64,000 nt of DNA from positions 1 through 64,000 of the forward strand of contig JADKHF010000010.1 in the NCBI GenBank assembly GCA_016721865.1. The letters are read 5' to 3'. The translations under genes were made by a program, and so were the position numbers. The notes beneath the pieces were generated by a model that did no database searches, was not told the DNA's origin, and saw nothing but the letters and a program-made list of their open reading frames with translations. The stretch comes from Nitrosomonas sp. (GTDB lineage: Bacteria; Pseudomonadota; Gammaproteobacteria; Burkholderiales; Nitrosomonadaceae). Shown one piece after another: positions 1-9,100 of the stretch; position 1 is the first letter of the stretch, and each line of letters opens with the position of its first letter.

Positions 1-247
1 GGACAAACGTTCTCCTTCCGGGAAGCTCCAGCGCAAATGACGGAGTTTGTCTGATTTGGCGCGCCTCTTATTCACTTCCTGCGTGTTTTGTATTTCAATC
101 AGCGCTGCTGCCAGATCATCTGAACTAACAGTTTGATACCTTGATCTGAAGCTGATACTCCTCTTGTCTTGAGGATCGGTCAGATACTGTATGATATTAA
201 GAGGGCCTTTTGCGCACTGATTTGATGGGTATGATTTTAGCGATCAC
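1..247 (-). pseudogene. traI: TraI-like MOBP relaxase, N-terminal part (runs off left edge)
   Basis: Relaxases of this family nick oriT and pilot the strand during conjugation. From a GTG start at 247-245 the minus strand reads VIAKIIPIKSV, then, after frame changes, the segments QYLTDPQDKR, SDDLAAALIEIQNTQ and SDKLRHLRWSFPEGE. These match the start of IncP TraI/VirD2-type relaxases, where the usual text is close to SDDLAAA..EI..TQ..N.R.KSDK..HL..SFP.GE. Only about 80 codons lie in the window and the frame is broken at least twice as read. Its position, downstream of traJ on the same strand and divergent from traKLM across oriT, is the classic IncP relaxase-operon order. The catalytic tyrosine and histidine motifs lie outside or beyond what can be read. 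The family call rests on motif recall, not on a search. Confidence 0.6.
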
Positions 248-263
248 ATCGTATTTAAGCTGT

Positions 264-650
264 TTAAGTAAAAATGACTATTCCGAAAGTTATTTTTAGC
301 TTCATAATTTCGTGAAAGGCATGGCGCTTGTGTATTTCGGATACTGTCCAGGTCATCTGCAATTGTGACTTGCCAATTAATTTTGTGCGCTTGTCGTTGG
401 TAGGCCAGGTTTGATCAATCCACCCAACCAGGAAGCCAAGATCCGCGTTGTTGCCCAATAAAGCATCCACTTTCCGATTATCTGTGACACTGGGCACCTG
501 ATAGCCGGGCCCAGATTGCGCAGGTACTCGGCAACGGTTAATCCGGCATACGTTGCTTTACGCTATTCCGACTTCTCACGATTGGCAAAACAGGAACCCT
601 GAAGAGCTTCTTATCTCTTCTTTCTTTTTGATTGTGGGGTTATTTTTGTC
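264..650 (-). pseudogene. traJ: TraJ-like relaxosome accessory protein (frameshifted as read)
   Basis: TraJ binds an inverted repeat beside the nic site and recruits the relaxase TraI. The open segment at 264-497 (minus) carries VTDNRKVDALLGNNADLG, then text resembling WLTNDKRTKLIG and SEIHK..HAFHEIMK. The stretch just upstream reads LTVAEYLRNLGPGYQVPS in another frame. These are the conserved central and C-terminal blocks of IncP TraJ, including the -VAEYLR- ribbon-helix-helix-like region. At least two frame changes are needed to join the pieces, so the exact start (about 650) is uncertain. It lies between traI' and oriT on the same strand, as in IncP plasmids. Confidence 0.6.
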
Positions 651-699
651 CAATCATTCCAGTTTTCCTCGAAGAGCAAGATCAATGTTGAGCACAGTG

Positions 700-760
700 C
701 GAATAAGTTGTGGTGGAGATGGCCATCTCACATATCTTGCCGGGTTGTGTGAGTTTTAAG
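700..760. other. oriT: Putative MOBP oriT with nic site
   Basis: Between divergent traJ and traK the plus strand carries a perfect 14-bp palindrome (716-729, GAGATGGCCATCTC). It is followed directly by CACATATCTTGCCGGG at 728-743. The stretch TATCTTG|C (733-740) fits the P-type nic consensus YATCYTG|Y seen in RP4, Ti and R64 oriTs, placing the cut between 739 and 740. In RP4 the TraJ-binding inverted repeat also sits immediately before nic and between traJ and traK. Palindrome, nic-like core and gene position agree; cleavage is inferred. Confidence 0.6.
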
Positions 761-991
761 AAATATACTAACACTACAATCGATTTGTTTGCAAATAGTT
801 TATTTTCGTTATATCATAATTTCAAACAATACAAAAACGCTTGAAAGAAGATTTATTCAACTAAATAACAGTCACCTGGAAACAAAAAGAAAGGATAAGC
901 AATTAAGAGAAACTGAAAGAAACAAAAAGTAAAGCAAAAGTAATTCAAGAACTGTTTGTACGCCAAGATAAATATTTTTGGAAATCGTGTG

Positions 992-1313
992 ATGACTAAA
1001 TCCTTATCAGATCGAATCGCACTTTATGCGGATAAAAACAAAAGTACCGGTAAGCAATTTTTACCGGCATTCATCGCATTGAAACCTGATATTGAGCAAG
1101 CACTCAAGGATGGCTGGACGATTCGGCAGATCTGGAACATTTTGCACCAGGAAGAAAAAATCAAATGTTCTTATCAATGGTTCAGGACTTTTGGTCAATC
1201 GACATATTGGTGAGGACAGAAAGCAGCATCCACGCATTGATCACGAAAGTCAGCTGAAATGGTCAAGAAGGATTTCGTTTTAATTCTGCAACTGAAAAGA
1301 GGAGTTGGTCTGA
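992..1313 (+). CDS. traK: TraK-like oriT-binding protein (frameshifted as read)
   Basis: TraK of IncP plasmids binds and bends the oriT leading region. I take the ATG at 992, giving MTKSLSDRIALYADKNK, which matches the normal TraK start, rather than an upstream TTG at 956. The central text IEQALKDGWTIRQIWNILHQE is the family's typical helix-turn-helix-like block. The frame is lost near 1190-1215. The C-terminal end GFRFNSATEK is recognisable at 1270-1300, and the expected TGA at 1311-1313 overlaps the traL ATG by one base. The first real gene on the plus-strand side of oriT, so it leads the traKLM operon. Confidence 0.65.
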
Positions 1314-2052
1314 TGGCTAAAATACATATGATTTTGCAAGGAAAGGGCGGAGTAGGGAAGTCGTTCATATCATCCACGCTAGCACAACATAAGGTTGCCA
1401 AAGGCGGCAATCCATTATGCATTGACACAGATCCGGTGAACGCCACTTTTTATGGCTTTAAAACTCAATGTTAGCAGATTAATGTGATGAACAATGATGA
1501 TTGATCCGAGAAAGTTTGATGACTTAATTGAATTGATCGCCAAAGCTGGCAATGACGTTATTATTAATGGTGCCAGCACCCCTTTGTACCGATGTCATTA
1601 TCTCATCAGCAACCAGATACCCGCCTTACTTCTGGATATGGGGCATGAACTGGAGGTACATACTGTCATCACAGGTAGTCAGGACTGCCCGATACGCTCA
1701 AAATGGTTTTGTACATCTGATTAAACGTTTCCGAAAGAAGCACTGTTTGTGTCTGGTTAAATCCTTACTGGGGAGAAATCAAGCACTGAATGGCAAGCAG
1801 TTTGAGGAAATGAGAGCGTATGTGGATAACAAAGCCAGAGTATCTGCCATTATCCGAATTCCGCACTACAAGCCTGAGACTTTTGGCAAAGATTTAAGTG
1901 AAATTCTGCAATCAAAATTTACCTTCGATGAAGCGCTTAGAAATAGTTCTTTGCCGGTGATGGTACGCCAAAGGTTAACGATTATCCGCAGGCAGCTCTT
2001 CATCAACATTGAAAATGTGGCTGCGGTTTCAACACGAATAGTGACAAATTAG
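1313..2052 (+). pseudogene. traL: TraL-like ParA/MinD-type ATPase of conjugal transfer (multiple frameshifts as read)
   Basis: The start MAKIHMILQGKGGVGKSF contains the deviant Walker A motif KGGVGKS of MinD/ParA ATPases, followed by CIDTDPVNATFYGFK. After frame changes the family text continues with DPRKFDDLIELI, NGAST, HYLISNQIPALLLDMGHELEVH and VITG, and finally with KARVSAIIRIPHY, FGKDLSEILQ and TFDEALRNSSLPVMVRQRL. All are TraL of IncP-type tra regions. About 240 codons are expected and 740 bases are present. Breaks at about 1465, 1500, 1585, 1605 and 1680 look like lost bases in short runs (for example TTTT read as TTT, and TCTC read as TC). TraL's exact role in transfer is not well defined. 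It lies between traK and traM. Confidence 0.7.
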
Positions 2053-2452
2053 ATGCATTGATTGAGCGAGTAGCATCAGAGCATGGCATTGTTCTGTCCA
2101 GGATGATCCGATGTTGATGATGCATACGCTCAACGAAGTATTGCTGGAACAAAATAAGAAGCCCATGCTGAACTGTTAAGCAATTACTAGGCGATAATGA
2201 AAGAAAACTTTAATCGGTGGAGTTCTCGCCAAAAATCAAATGCCATTATCAGTGCATCCATGTGGCTATGCAATTAACACGAGACCAACTCCTGGAAAGC
2301 TGTATTAGCTGATTGATGAAAGGATAAAAAGTGGAGAGGGTCAAGAGATTTATGAGCTGACCAGAATTTCCAGGCAGGCGGCTATTATCAATTTACTGTC
2401 TGCCGTTCTGGTATTAGTTTCGGTGGTATTGGTCTTTGTAATTTTGAGCTAG
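2040..2452 (+). pseudogene. traM: TraM-like conjugal transfer protein (frameshifted as read)
   Basis: The segment begins with SDKLDALIERVASEHGIVLSR and continues, one frame over, with DDPMLMMHTLNEVLLEQ, matching the N-terminal half of IncP TraM. The middle is scrambled by frame changes. The end returns to frame with QEIYELTRISRQAAIINLLS followed by a hydrophobic helix, VLVLVSVVLVFVIL, and a TAG stop at 2450-2452. A C-terminal membrane helix is usual for TraM. It follows traL directly, and nothing of the mating-pair-formation (trb) genes follows; the element passes straight to xis and int. Confidence 0.55.
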
Positions 2453-2545
2453 AAACAAAATTTCACATCAAATTAGAAAATAACATGCCCTGAGAAAACT
2501 TTACTGACAGCAACACAGGATGACCAGCGCAAACTACGGCAAACA

Positions 2546-2720
2546 TTAAAAAAATTTCAGACGAAACAGGCTATACACCGGAAGCGATAAGCTCTAAAAT
2601 TTATCGTGGCGATTGGTTGGCGGTAAAAGAATTTACCAAAGCGCCGGATGGTAGAATTTTAAACGTCAGCATCAGCGGTATCACAAATGGGCAGAAACAA
2701 TTATCCAGACGTCACAGCGG
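2546..2720 (+). CDS. Excisionase-like (Xis) small DNA-binding protein
   Basis: The readable frame gives KISDETGYTPEAISSKIYRG, then DWLAVKEFTKAPDGRIL, then after a frame change KWAETI-like text. The pattern of a winged-helix start (SxxTGYTxxAIxxKIxxGxW) followed by Kx(F/Y)xKAPDGRIxxxIxGYxxW is typical of short phage and ICE excisionases that sit directly upstream of a tyrosine integrase. The start codon is not clear because the beginning is out of frame; an ATG at 2520 is in another frame. It would set the direction of recombination by the adjacent integrase. Confidence 0.5.
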
Positions 2721-2724
2721 GTAG

Positions 2725-3828
2725 CGCAACATCGATTGCCATCAGCTTACTATCGAGGTCAAAAATGCCGCGAACGGATCAGGTTGCAGCCCACTTCCTC
2801 CAACCTAAAACGAGCCGCTAATCACCCGTGCTGCTATTTTTTGGCCATAGAGAACGGTACTTTTTTGATTATTCTGTGACATTCCGAATTAAAAGAATGT
2901 TCGTAAATTCTCGCCCACACAATACACCGTTAGAACTTATCTCGCAGAATGGTTGGCAAATAAAGAACCAACGATCAAAGCCAGCACATTAAGAGATTAT
3001 AGAAAAATCATACACAACCTAGTGATACCTCTATTTGGTGAATGACGCTACACATGCTAACTCGTGCAGATGTGCGTAATTGGGTGGCTAGTATGGATTG
3101 CTCCAATAAGAGGATTATTAACATCTTGAGTCCACTACGCGCCGCCCTACAAGACGCTCAACATGATGACCTGATACCGGTTAATCCGTTGTTTGGATGG
3201 ACGTACAAGCGCAATGAAACCGCCAAAGAAAAGACACACGTTGACCCATTTAATGCAGAAGAGCAAGCGGCAATAATCAAAGCTGCTGCAGGATCAATAA
3301 AAAACCAGTGCATTGTGTTTTTTTGGACTGGGATGAGGACTTCAGAACTAATTGCCTTAGAATGGACAGATATTGACTGGAAACGGAAGAAAATAAAGAT
3401 TAACAAGGCGCATACTTACGCAGCCAAGAACGACGAATCTACAAAAACAAAATCAAGCAATCGGGAATAGAGGCCTCCAGCTTGGAGGCCACTGATCAAT
3501 CAAAACTGCATACCCTGTTACAAGGCGGGAAAGTGTTCTTAAATCCGCGCACCAGCAAACAATGGACTGGCGATCAACAAATCAGGAAAGGATTCTGGAT
3601 TCCATTATTGAAAAAAGCTGGAGTGCGTTACAGAAATCCGTATCAAACGTCGCACTTGCATCAATGATGTTGTCGTTGGTGAGAGTAGCCCAGGTATCTC
3701 TGCGCAAATGGGTCATTCTAATGTGTTCAATCAACTAAGCATACGCTCGCTGGATTGGCAATAATGAGCAACATGGGGCAAAGGCGGCCGAGATGTACGG
3801 GCAACATTTAGGCAGCATTGATAAATAG
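2725..3828 (+). CDS. Tyrosine recombinase (site-specific integrase), frameshifted as read
   Basis: Phage/ICE-type integrase. N-terminal text YRGQKCRERIRLQPT..NLKRAANH is the arm-binding domain. TVRTYLAEWLANKEPTIKAS..RDYRKIIHNLVIPLFG is the core-binding (SAM-like) domain. TLHMLTRADVRNWV onwards leads into the catalytic domain with FFWTGMRTSELIALEWTDID, whose R is the first catalytic arginine. The rest (GKVFLNPRTSKQW, RYRNPYQT(R)HT-like box, ISAQMGHSN, GSIDK) extends to a TAG at 3826-3828. About 365 codons, the usual length. The HxxR box and several joins are damaged by one- or two-base losses. The stop is 23 bp from the 3' end of tRNA-Ser, the normal layout when a tRNA gene is the attachment site. 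Confidence 0.75.
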
Positions 3829-3851
3829 GCCATTGATTTTATACTAAATAA

Positions 3852-3943
3852 TGGCGGAGAAGGCGGGATTCGAACCCGCGGTACGGTTTGAGCCGTACAC
3901 ACGCTTTCCAGGCGTGCACCTTAAGCCGCTCGGTCACTTCTCC
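3852..3943 (-). tRNA. tRNA-Ser(GGA)
   Basis: The minus strand gives a 92-nt tRNA beginning GGAGAAGTGACCGAGCGG, with a complementary acceptor end CTTCTCC, discriminator G and an encoded CCA (3854-3852). The anticodon stem CACGC/GCGTG encloses CTGGAAA, so the anticodon is GGA. The long variable arm (TACGG..CCGTA) marks it as a class II serine tRNA, and the T arm GCGGGTTCGAATCCCGC is intact. Its 3' half faces the integrase gene, so it is the likely attB of the neighbouring element; the intact 3' end would be restored by the element's att copy. Confidence 0.95.
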
Positions 3944-4495
3944 AGTCTTATATAATCCGGGGGCAAAGAATAAACCAGATCTGAGTTTCGGGCAAATTTG
4001 TTTTGTATCCCCAGGAGAACTATAACTCAGCGCAAATACTTCCAGGTGGAAAAATGTAGCGCCTTGTCCAACTGCGGTGCCATCGGGTTTGTGAATATTC
4101 CAGATGATAACTTGATTAACCAAAAAGCGTTCTCCAGTACTGGAAGATCTTACGCCACGATAATCAGAAATATAGCCTTGTATTTTAGCTTGTTCCAACA
4201 TACGAGCGCGTTCTTCACGATTAACCGGCTCAGCAGTTAGGCGGGACGGTGTTTGCGTGAATTGCTTCCAATTCATCTTCCATAAATTCAGCGCTACTTG
4301 ATTGCCATAATTCAATACAGGATCATTTTCCACGCCGTGTGATGCTACTACAAACGCGCTGTTGAATAATCGTTCAGCTTGATCTAATGGTGTGCCGCTG
4401 CGATGAATGAGTTCCTGTTTGACCCAATAGGCATAACTATCTAATAAATACTGGCACCATTGCACGATTTGTGGATCTACCCAGTGGATTTGCAT
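3944..4495 (-). CDS. MEKHLA-domain (PAS-like) protein
   Basis: The protein starts MQIHWVDPQIVQWCQYLLDS and carries VENDPVLNYGNQVALNLWKM, the FTQTPSRLTAEPVNREERAR block and YRGVRSSSTGERF..NQVIIWN, ending near TAVGQGATFFHLEVF. This is the MEKHLA domain, a PAS-like fold found alone in bacteria and at the C-terminus of plant HD-ZIP III proteins; ligand and role in bacteria are unknown. About 155 residues match the family. As read the frame has no stop there and continues through the whole tRNA-Ser gene to 3839, which is most likely a one-base error near 3985-4000 hiding the true stop. Monocistronic. Confidence 0.75.
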
Positions 4496-4889
4496 CGTTT
4501 GCTATGAAAGTAGATTATCAATATAAGTGATGAGTGTAACGCAAGTTTCTACAGGGTGGCAACAGTATAAAAGTCACAATTATTGGACATCTCTAGAAAT
4601 TCAAATTTCGTTACAACACTTTGTTGCTCGCAAAAAATGTTTCCCTACATATCAGACAGGCTTGTGTCCCCATTTTTGTTCACGCCTTGTTTTGTTTAGA
4701 ACTTTGAAGTTTTAGCGTAATAATCGGTTATCGTCCGCAAGGTGCTTGAAAGAAACACATCCAATGTCATTGGGATATAATATTTATTTCGTATAATCAG
4801 TTGCTTATAATTGTTTCTTGAAAGAGGTGCTCTATTGTTTGATTGGTGCTGAAGGTAAAGTCGATTCGAGCAAACTTTGAAGCTGCTGG
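4496..4889. other. Intergenic, no gene seen
   Basis: A 394-bp AT-rich spacer between the divergent start of the MEKHLA gene and the 3' end of nadB. A 62-codon plus-strand frame at 4527 has no recognisable protein and poor context. I see no RNA gene or clear terminator. Confidence 0.5.
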
Positions 4890-6483
4890 TTAAAAAAATT
4901 CCCTTTGAAGCACAGTATTTTCGGCTATCGGTAATGTATCCGGGTAATCTTTACTGTAGTGTAATCCCCGGCTTTCGTGACGCAGCATTGCGCTACGTAC
5001 GATCAAATCGGCGCTGTCAACAAGATTGCGTAACTCTAATAGATCACTTGTGACGCGAAAATTTGTATAGTATTCATTGATTTCTTCCCGTAATAACTCA
5101 ATGCGACGCTGAGCGCGCTGTAGCCGTTTTGTTGTGCGGACAATGCCGACATAACTCCACATAAAACGACGTAATTCATCCCAGTTCTGTGCAATGACGA
5201 TCTCTTCATCGGCATCTGTGACACGACTTTCATCCCAGTCTGGCAGGTACGGCAAACCATTGGCTGCTTGATTGTAAATATCGTTTCCTGCAGCTTGAGC
5301 CAATACGAGACATTCCAGCAGTGAGTTGCTGGCTAAGCGGTTAGCGCCATGTAATCCCGTATGCGCTGTTTCTCCGATTGCATAGAGATTATTCAAGTCA
5401 GTTTTGCCATGCCTGTCGGTAACGACGCCCCCACATGTGTAGTGTGCGGCAGGAACAACAGGAATCGGTTCTTTTGCAATATCGATACCCAGTTCCAGGC
5501 AGCGGGCATAAATCGTTGGAAAATGTTCTTTTAAAAAGCTGGCTGGCTTATGGGATATATCTAGATAGACACAATCCAACCCTCTTTTTTTCATTTCAAA
5601 ATCAATGGCGCGGGCGACAATATCACGAGGGGCAAGTTCTGCGCGTTGATCGTGCCATGGCATGAAGCGGTCACCATTAGGAAGTTTTAATAATCCACCT
5701 TCGCCACGGACCGCTTCGCTGATTAAAAAAGATTTTGCATGGGGATGATAAAGACAGGTCGGATGAAATTGAATAAATTCCATATTGGCTATTCGACAAC
5801 CTGCCCGCCAACCCATTGCAATTCCGTCACCAGTAGCTGTGTCCGGATTCGTGGTATAGAGATAAACTTGCTGGCCCACCTGTTGCGAGTACGGTGTTTT
5901 GCGCTGTAAATGTCAATACCTGATCTTTTTTCTTATCGAGCACATAAGCGCCAAAACATCGTTTATGATGCATATCCGCAGAATCGGGTAATTTGTCGCT
6001 GGTGATCAGATCAATCGCAATATGATGTTCCAATACAGAAATATTATGATGCATTCTTATTTTTGATTTAATGCTTGTTGAACAGCTTTTCGGTCGCATC
6101 TACTGTGAATAATTCGCCGCATGCTGCAATACCCTCTTTGGCTGGAAGGTGATATCCGATTTGTGTTTTTTCTGGTCATGGTAAAAATAACACCTTGGCC
6201 TATCAACCAGTGTATTGCGCTAGGTGCATTCTCAGCAACATAGCGGGTGATTTCCTCATCGCATAAACCCGCACCGGCGATTAGCGTATCCTGAACATGC
6301 TTTGAAGGGGAGTCATCATTTGATAGCGCCGCTGCAATGCCTCCTTGTGCCCATGAGCGTGCGCCTGAGTGCCAGTTTAGCGGATTATATTACGCACTTT
6401 TTATGTTGTGCTAAATGCAATGCGAGCGTGAATCCAGCCAATCCGCTGCCAATAATAAGCGTATCAAAATTGTTTTTAGGCAT
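4890..6483 (-). pseudogene. nadB: L-aspartate oxidase NadB (multiple frameshifts as read)
   Basis: NadB oxidises L-aspartate to iminoaspartate with FAD, the first step of de novo NAD synthesis. From ATG at 6483-6481 the protein starts MPKNNFDTLIIGSGLAGFTL, the dinucleotide-binding motif, then, with frame changes, continues ARSWAQGGIAAALSNDDSP, VQDTLIAGAGLCDEEITRYV, and from 5879 downwards an intact 329-residue part. That part includes GWRAGCRIANMEFIQFHPT, DIVARAIDFEMKK, HYTCGGVVTDRHGKTDLNNLYAIGE and HGANRLASNSLLE, all typical NadB/SdhA-family blocks. Total length, about 530 codons, is normal. At least four breaks lie between 5830 and 6420. No nadA or nadC is adjacent. It is divergent from rpoE, as in relatives. 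Confidence 0.85.
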
Positions 6484-6667
6484 TAACCTGGGCGATATTT
6501 CAATAATTAGAGGACTGAATAATAACAGACTCAAAACGTTGTGGGCCTGTATTCAAAGATTAATCTTGCCTTACTATCAGTGAGTTCAAATAGTGAACTA
6601 ATTAATCCTATTGTCTGAAAAGATTAGATGTAATTACATAGTTCCGGAATTGATTTGGATAGGTATA

Positions 6668-6708
6668 CTTGTTCTATGTCATTATATGCTAGAATTTAAT
6701 AGAACAAG
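6668..6708. promoter_or_regulatory. Inverted repeat between divergent nadB and rpoE
   Basis: CTTGTTCTA (6668-6676) and TAGAACAAG (6700-6708) form a perfect 9-bp inverted repeat with a 23-bp spacer, 44 bp before the rpoE ATG. It could be an operator for one of the two divergent genes; which protein would bind is unknown. Confidence 0.35.
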
Positions 6709-6751
6709 AATAAAATTATAAATTCATTCAAATGCTCGGGGATTTTGTTGT

Positions 6752-7345
6752 ATGGGTGATCGGGATCGATCAGCAGTTAGTAGAAAGAGTTCAAAGGCGG
6801 AGATAAGCATGCATTTGATCTACTGGTTATTAAATATCGGCGGAAGCTAGCCCGATTATTATCGCAAGTTATCCGTGATTCAGCTGAAGTTGAGGATGCT
6901 TAACGCATGAAAGCTTTATTCACAGCATATGAAGCGTACCACCATTTCGTGGCGATAGTGCTTTTACACGTGGCTATACCGGATTGGTATCAGGCTGTAA
7001 AATTTCCTGGTTCTCAGGGACGTAGATTACCGGTATTTTGAAAAGGGTTTGACAATGAGGATGCTGAAGACTTTGAGGATAGCGGTTTTGGTAAGGAAGA
7101 TGAATACGCCTGAGCTTGAACTGATGAGCAAACAAATTGCCCAAACAGTAAATCAAACAGTGGATTCATTGCCTGAAGAACTACGTGCTGCGTTACATTA
7201 AGAAATTGATGGTTAAGTTATGAAGAAATTGCAAATATTATGAATTGTCCTATAGGGACAGTGCGTTCGCGCATATTTCGTGCACGAGAAGCAATATCCT
7301 GAACAATTACGTCCTTTATTAGGGACTAGTAGAGACAAGAATTAG
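6752..7345 (+). pseudogene. rpoE: Extracytoplasmic-function sigma factor RpoE (sigma-E), frameshifted as read
   Basis: RpoE directs transcription of envelope-stress genes. From ATG 6752 the pieces read MGDRD, then LVERVQRGDKHAFDLLVIKY, RKLARLL and VIRDSAEVEDA (region 2), YRIGIN-like and SQGRRLPVFEKGFDNEDAEDFED, and finally LPEELRAAL-(T)-LREIDGLSYEEIANIMNCPIGTVRSR-like text (region 4 helix-turn-helix) ending QLRPLLGTSRDKN and TAG at 7343-7345. Expected length is about 199 codons; 594 bases are present. The breaks are short-run losses (for example TTTTT read as TTTT and AAAAAA read as AAAA near 6960-7010). It starts the rseA-rseB-mucD operon. Confidence 0.8.
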
Positions 7346-7352
7346 AGGTAAT

Positions 7353-7859
7353 TTGAAAAGTAAAGTATCTGCCATTAATGGATAGTGAACTTGATCAACA
7401 AAGAGGTTTCGAATATTTTTGAAGCAATAACAAAGAATGAGGATCTACAGGAAGGGTGGGAAACTTATCATCTGATTGGTGATACATTGCGACAATCCTC
7501 CCGTTTATCAATGAACATATCTTCCGGCGTTGATCCAGAAATTAAAAGCCAGACAACCATACTCTCTCTAGCCATATCTAACATGAAAAAACTGGAAGCG
7601 AAAATTATATGCATTTTTCGAGTGGCGGCTTCTTTGATAGCGATAGTCTCTTGGTTGTTAGTCATAAAATTTACACAGGCCCCAGCAAATAATCGTGGCG
7701 GAACAACCAAATCATAGTAATAATTTGATGACGGTTACCATCACCACCAATCAATACATCATTATCCCATCCCAATCGAAATTAATGATTATCTGTTTGT
7801 GCTGAGGAATTCTCTCCAGGGTCACGATGCGCGGACAAGTAACTAACGTTATAGCGTAA
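7353..7859 (+). CDS. rseA: Anti-sigma-E factor RseA/MucA (frameshifted as read)
   Basis: RseA is the inner-membrane protein that holds sigma-E inactive until DegS/RseP cleave it. A TTG at 7353 preceded by AGAGGTAA gives LKSKVSA, then in the next frame ELDQQ-EVSNIFEAITKNEDL and WETYHLIGDTLRQSSRLSMN, the conserved sigma-binding domain. A single hydrophobic helix follows (ICIFRVAASLIAIVSWLLVI). After one more frame change the periplasmic tail ends NDYLFV.EEFSPG....MRGQVTNVIA with TAA at 7857-7859, as in MucA/RseA C-termini. It lies 7 bp after rpoE, fitting translational coupling. Confidence 0.75.
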
Positions 7860-7885
7860 ACCGAATATCACGAAAGTTATGGTAG

Positions 7886-8870
7886 ATGATTAGCCGTAAA
7901 ACAACCGCGCTGTTTTTATTGCTAACATTCTGTTTTCTAAACAAACATTCGCGCAAGAATTACCCCGTTCATCTGAAAGTACTGATTGGTTGAAGAAATG
8001 GCCGATGCACCGCGTCGGCACAATTTTCTGGAACATTTGTTTACTTGTGATAGCTATATAGAAACATCACGCATCGTTCGTAAGTAGATAAATCAGTGAG
8101 CGTGAAAGAATCAAGTTTTGGACGGGGCGCCGCGAATCGTTTTTCGCAACAACGATGAATGAAATGTTATCAGCCGAGAGTAAAAGAATATACACGGAAA
8201 AGCGTTGGTTCCGTAAAATTCTTCCCTGATATTCTTCCAGCCTTTTGATAATGTTATTGATGAAATTATTATGTTAAAAGACCGATCTTGGGCGAGTGAC
8301 GGATCATCTGTGTCGGTTTTGTCCTTGACGCCATGAGATTCTTTACGGTGTGGCCATCAATTCTGGATTGATGTTGAAACGGGCTTGCTGCTGGAGCTGC
8401 AGTGGTAAATGGTAGCGAAATCATCGAGCAATTTGCATTTGCGCTACTTGAGATTGATGGAGAGATTCATCCGGTTGTTGAAACCAAATCTATCTATGGT
8501 CAAGAAGGATGGAAGTAACTGATTTAATTACTTCTTTCTAAATGAGGGTGAGTTGAAGTGGCAAGTCATGAATCTGCCAGCTGGTTTTGAAAGCTGGTTG
8601 AAATGAAACGAAATCTAGCCGAGAAAACTACACTGGTGGATCACATCACTTTATCTGATGGACTTGCAGCAGTTTCAGTTTTTATAGAGCCAGTTACTAA
8701 AGATATGCTTAAGCACCCCTACCTGGTTTCTTTTTACTAGTCGTACAAATTAACATATATGTTCGTATTCTGGACGACATTAAAATAACAACTATTGAAA
8801 GAAGTGCCATTGGAAACTATAAAATTGATAGAGATTCCGTCATCAAGAAAGATTGAATTCCTGCAAATTA
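7886..8870 (+). pseudogene. rseB: Sigma-E regulator RseB/MucB, periplasmic (many frameshifts as read)
   Basis: RseB binds the periplasmic tail of RseA and shields it from DegS. From ATG 7886 there is a signal peptide (MISRKTTALFLLLTFCF), then recognisable RseB blocks in changing frames: DWLKKMADAPRRHNFSGTFVY, ETSRIVRKVDKSVSVKESSFG, FWIDVETGLLL-like, EIDGEIHPVVETKSIYG, WQVMNLPAGFE, ITLSDGLAAVSVFIEPVTKDM and NIYVRILDDIKITTI. The frame breaks about every 60-150 bp, the heaviest damage in the window. The C-terminal boundary near 8870 is approximate. The stretch 8871-9100 before mucD has one open frame with no family I recognise; a damaged rseC is possible but unsupported. Confidence 0.65.
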
Positions 8871-9100
8871 GAGTGCTAAGTAGAGTGCTAAGTAGTCTTG
8901 CATTTCTGTCACGGATTAGAATGCTTGATGAAAGTGGTCTGACACTGGCTTATTATTCAAAGACGTGTCACTATGTGCATTTTCGCCGGAAATCAGTTAA
9001 ATATCCTGTTTTTTCTTCGTACATCCGCATTTTAAGACTTGAATATATTTCCCGAATCGATATTTAAATGTTAATTACTTTGCACAGGTTTATTGTGAGG

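Noticed and set aside
4527..4715. Possible 62-residue protein upstream of the MEKHLA gene
   Set aside because: No recognisable sequence, poor start context and low-complexity surroundings.
8871..9100. Possible rseC between rseB and mucD
   Set aside because: The open frame has no RseC cysteine pattern; the segment is too damaged to support a call.
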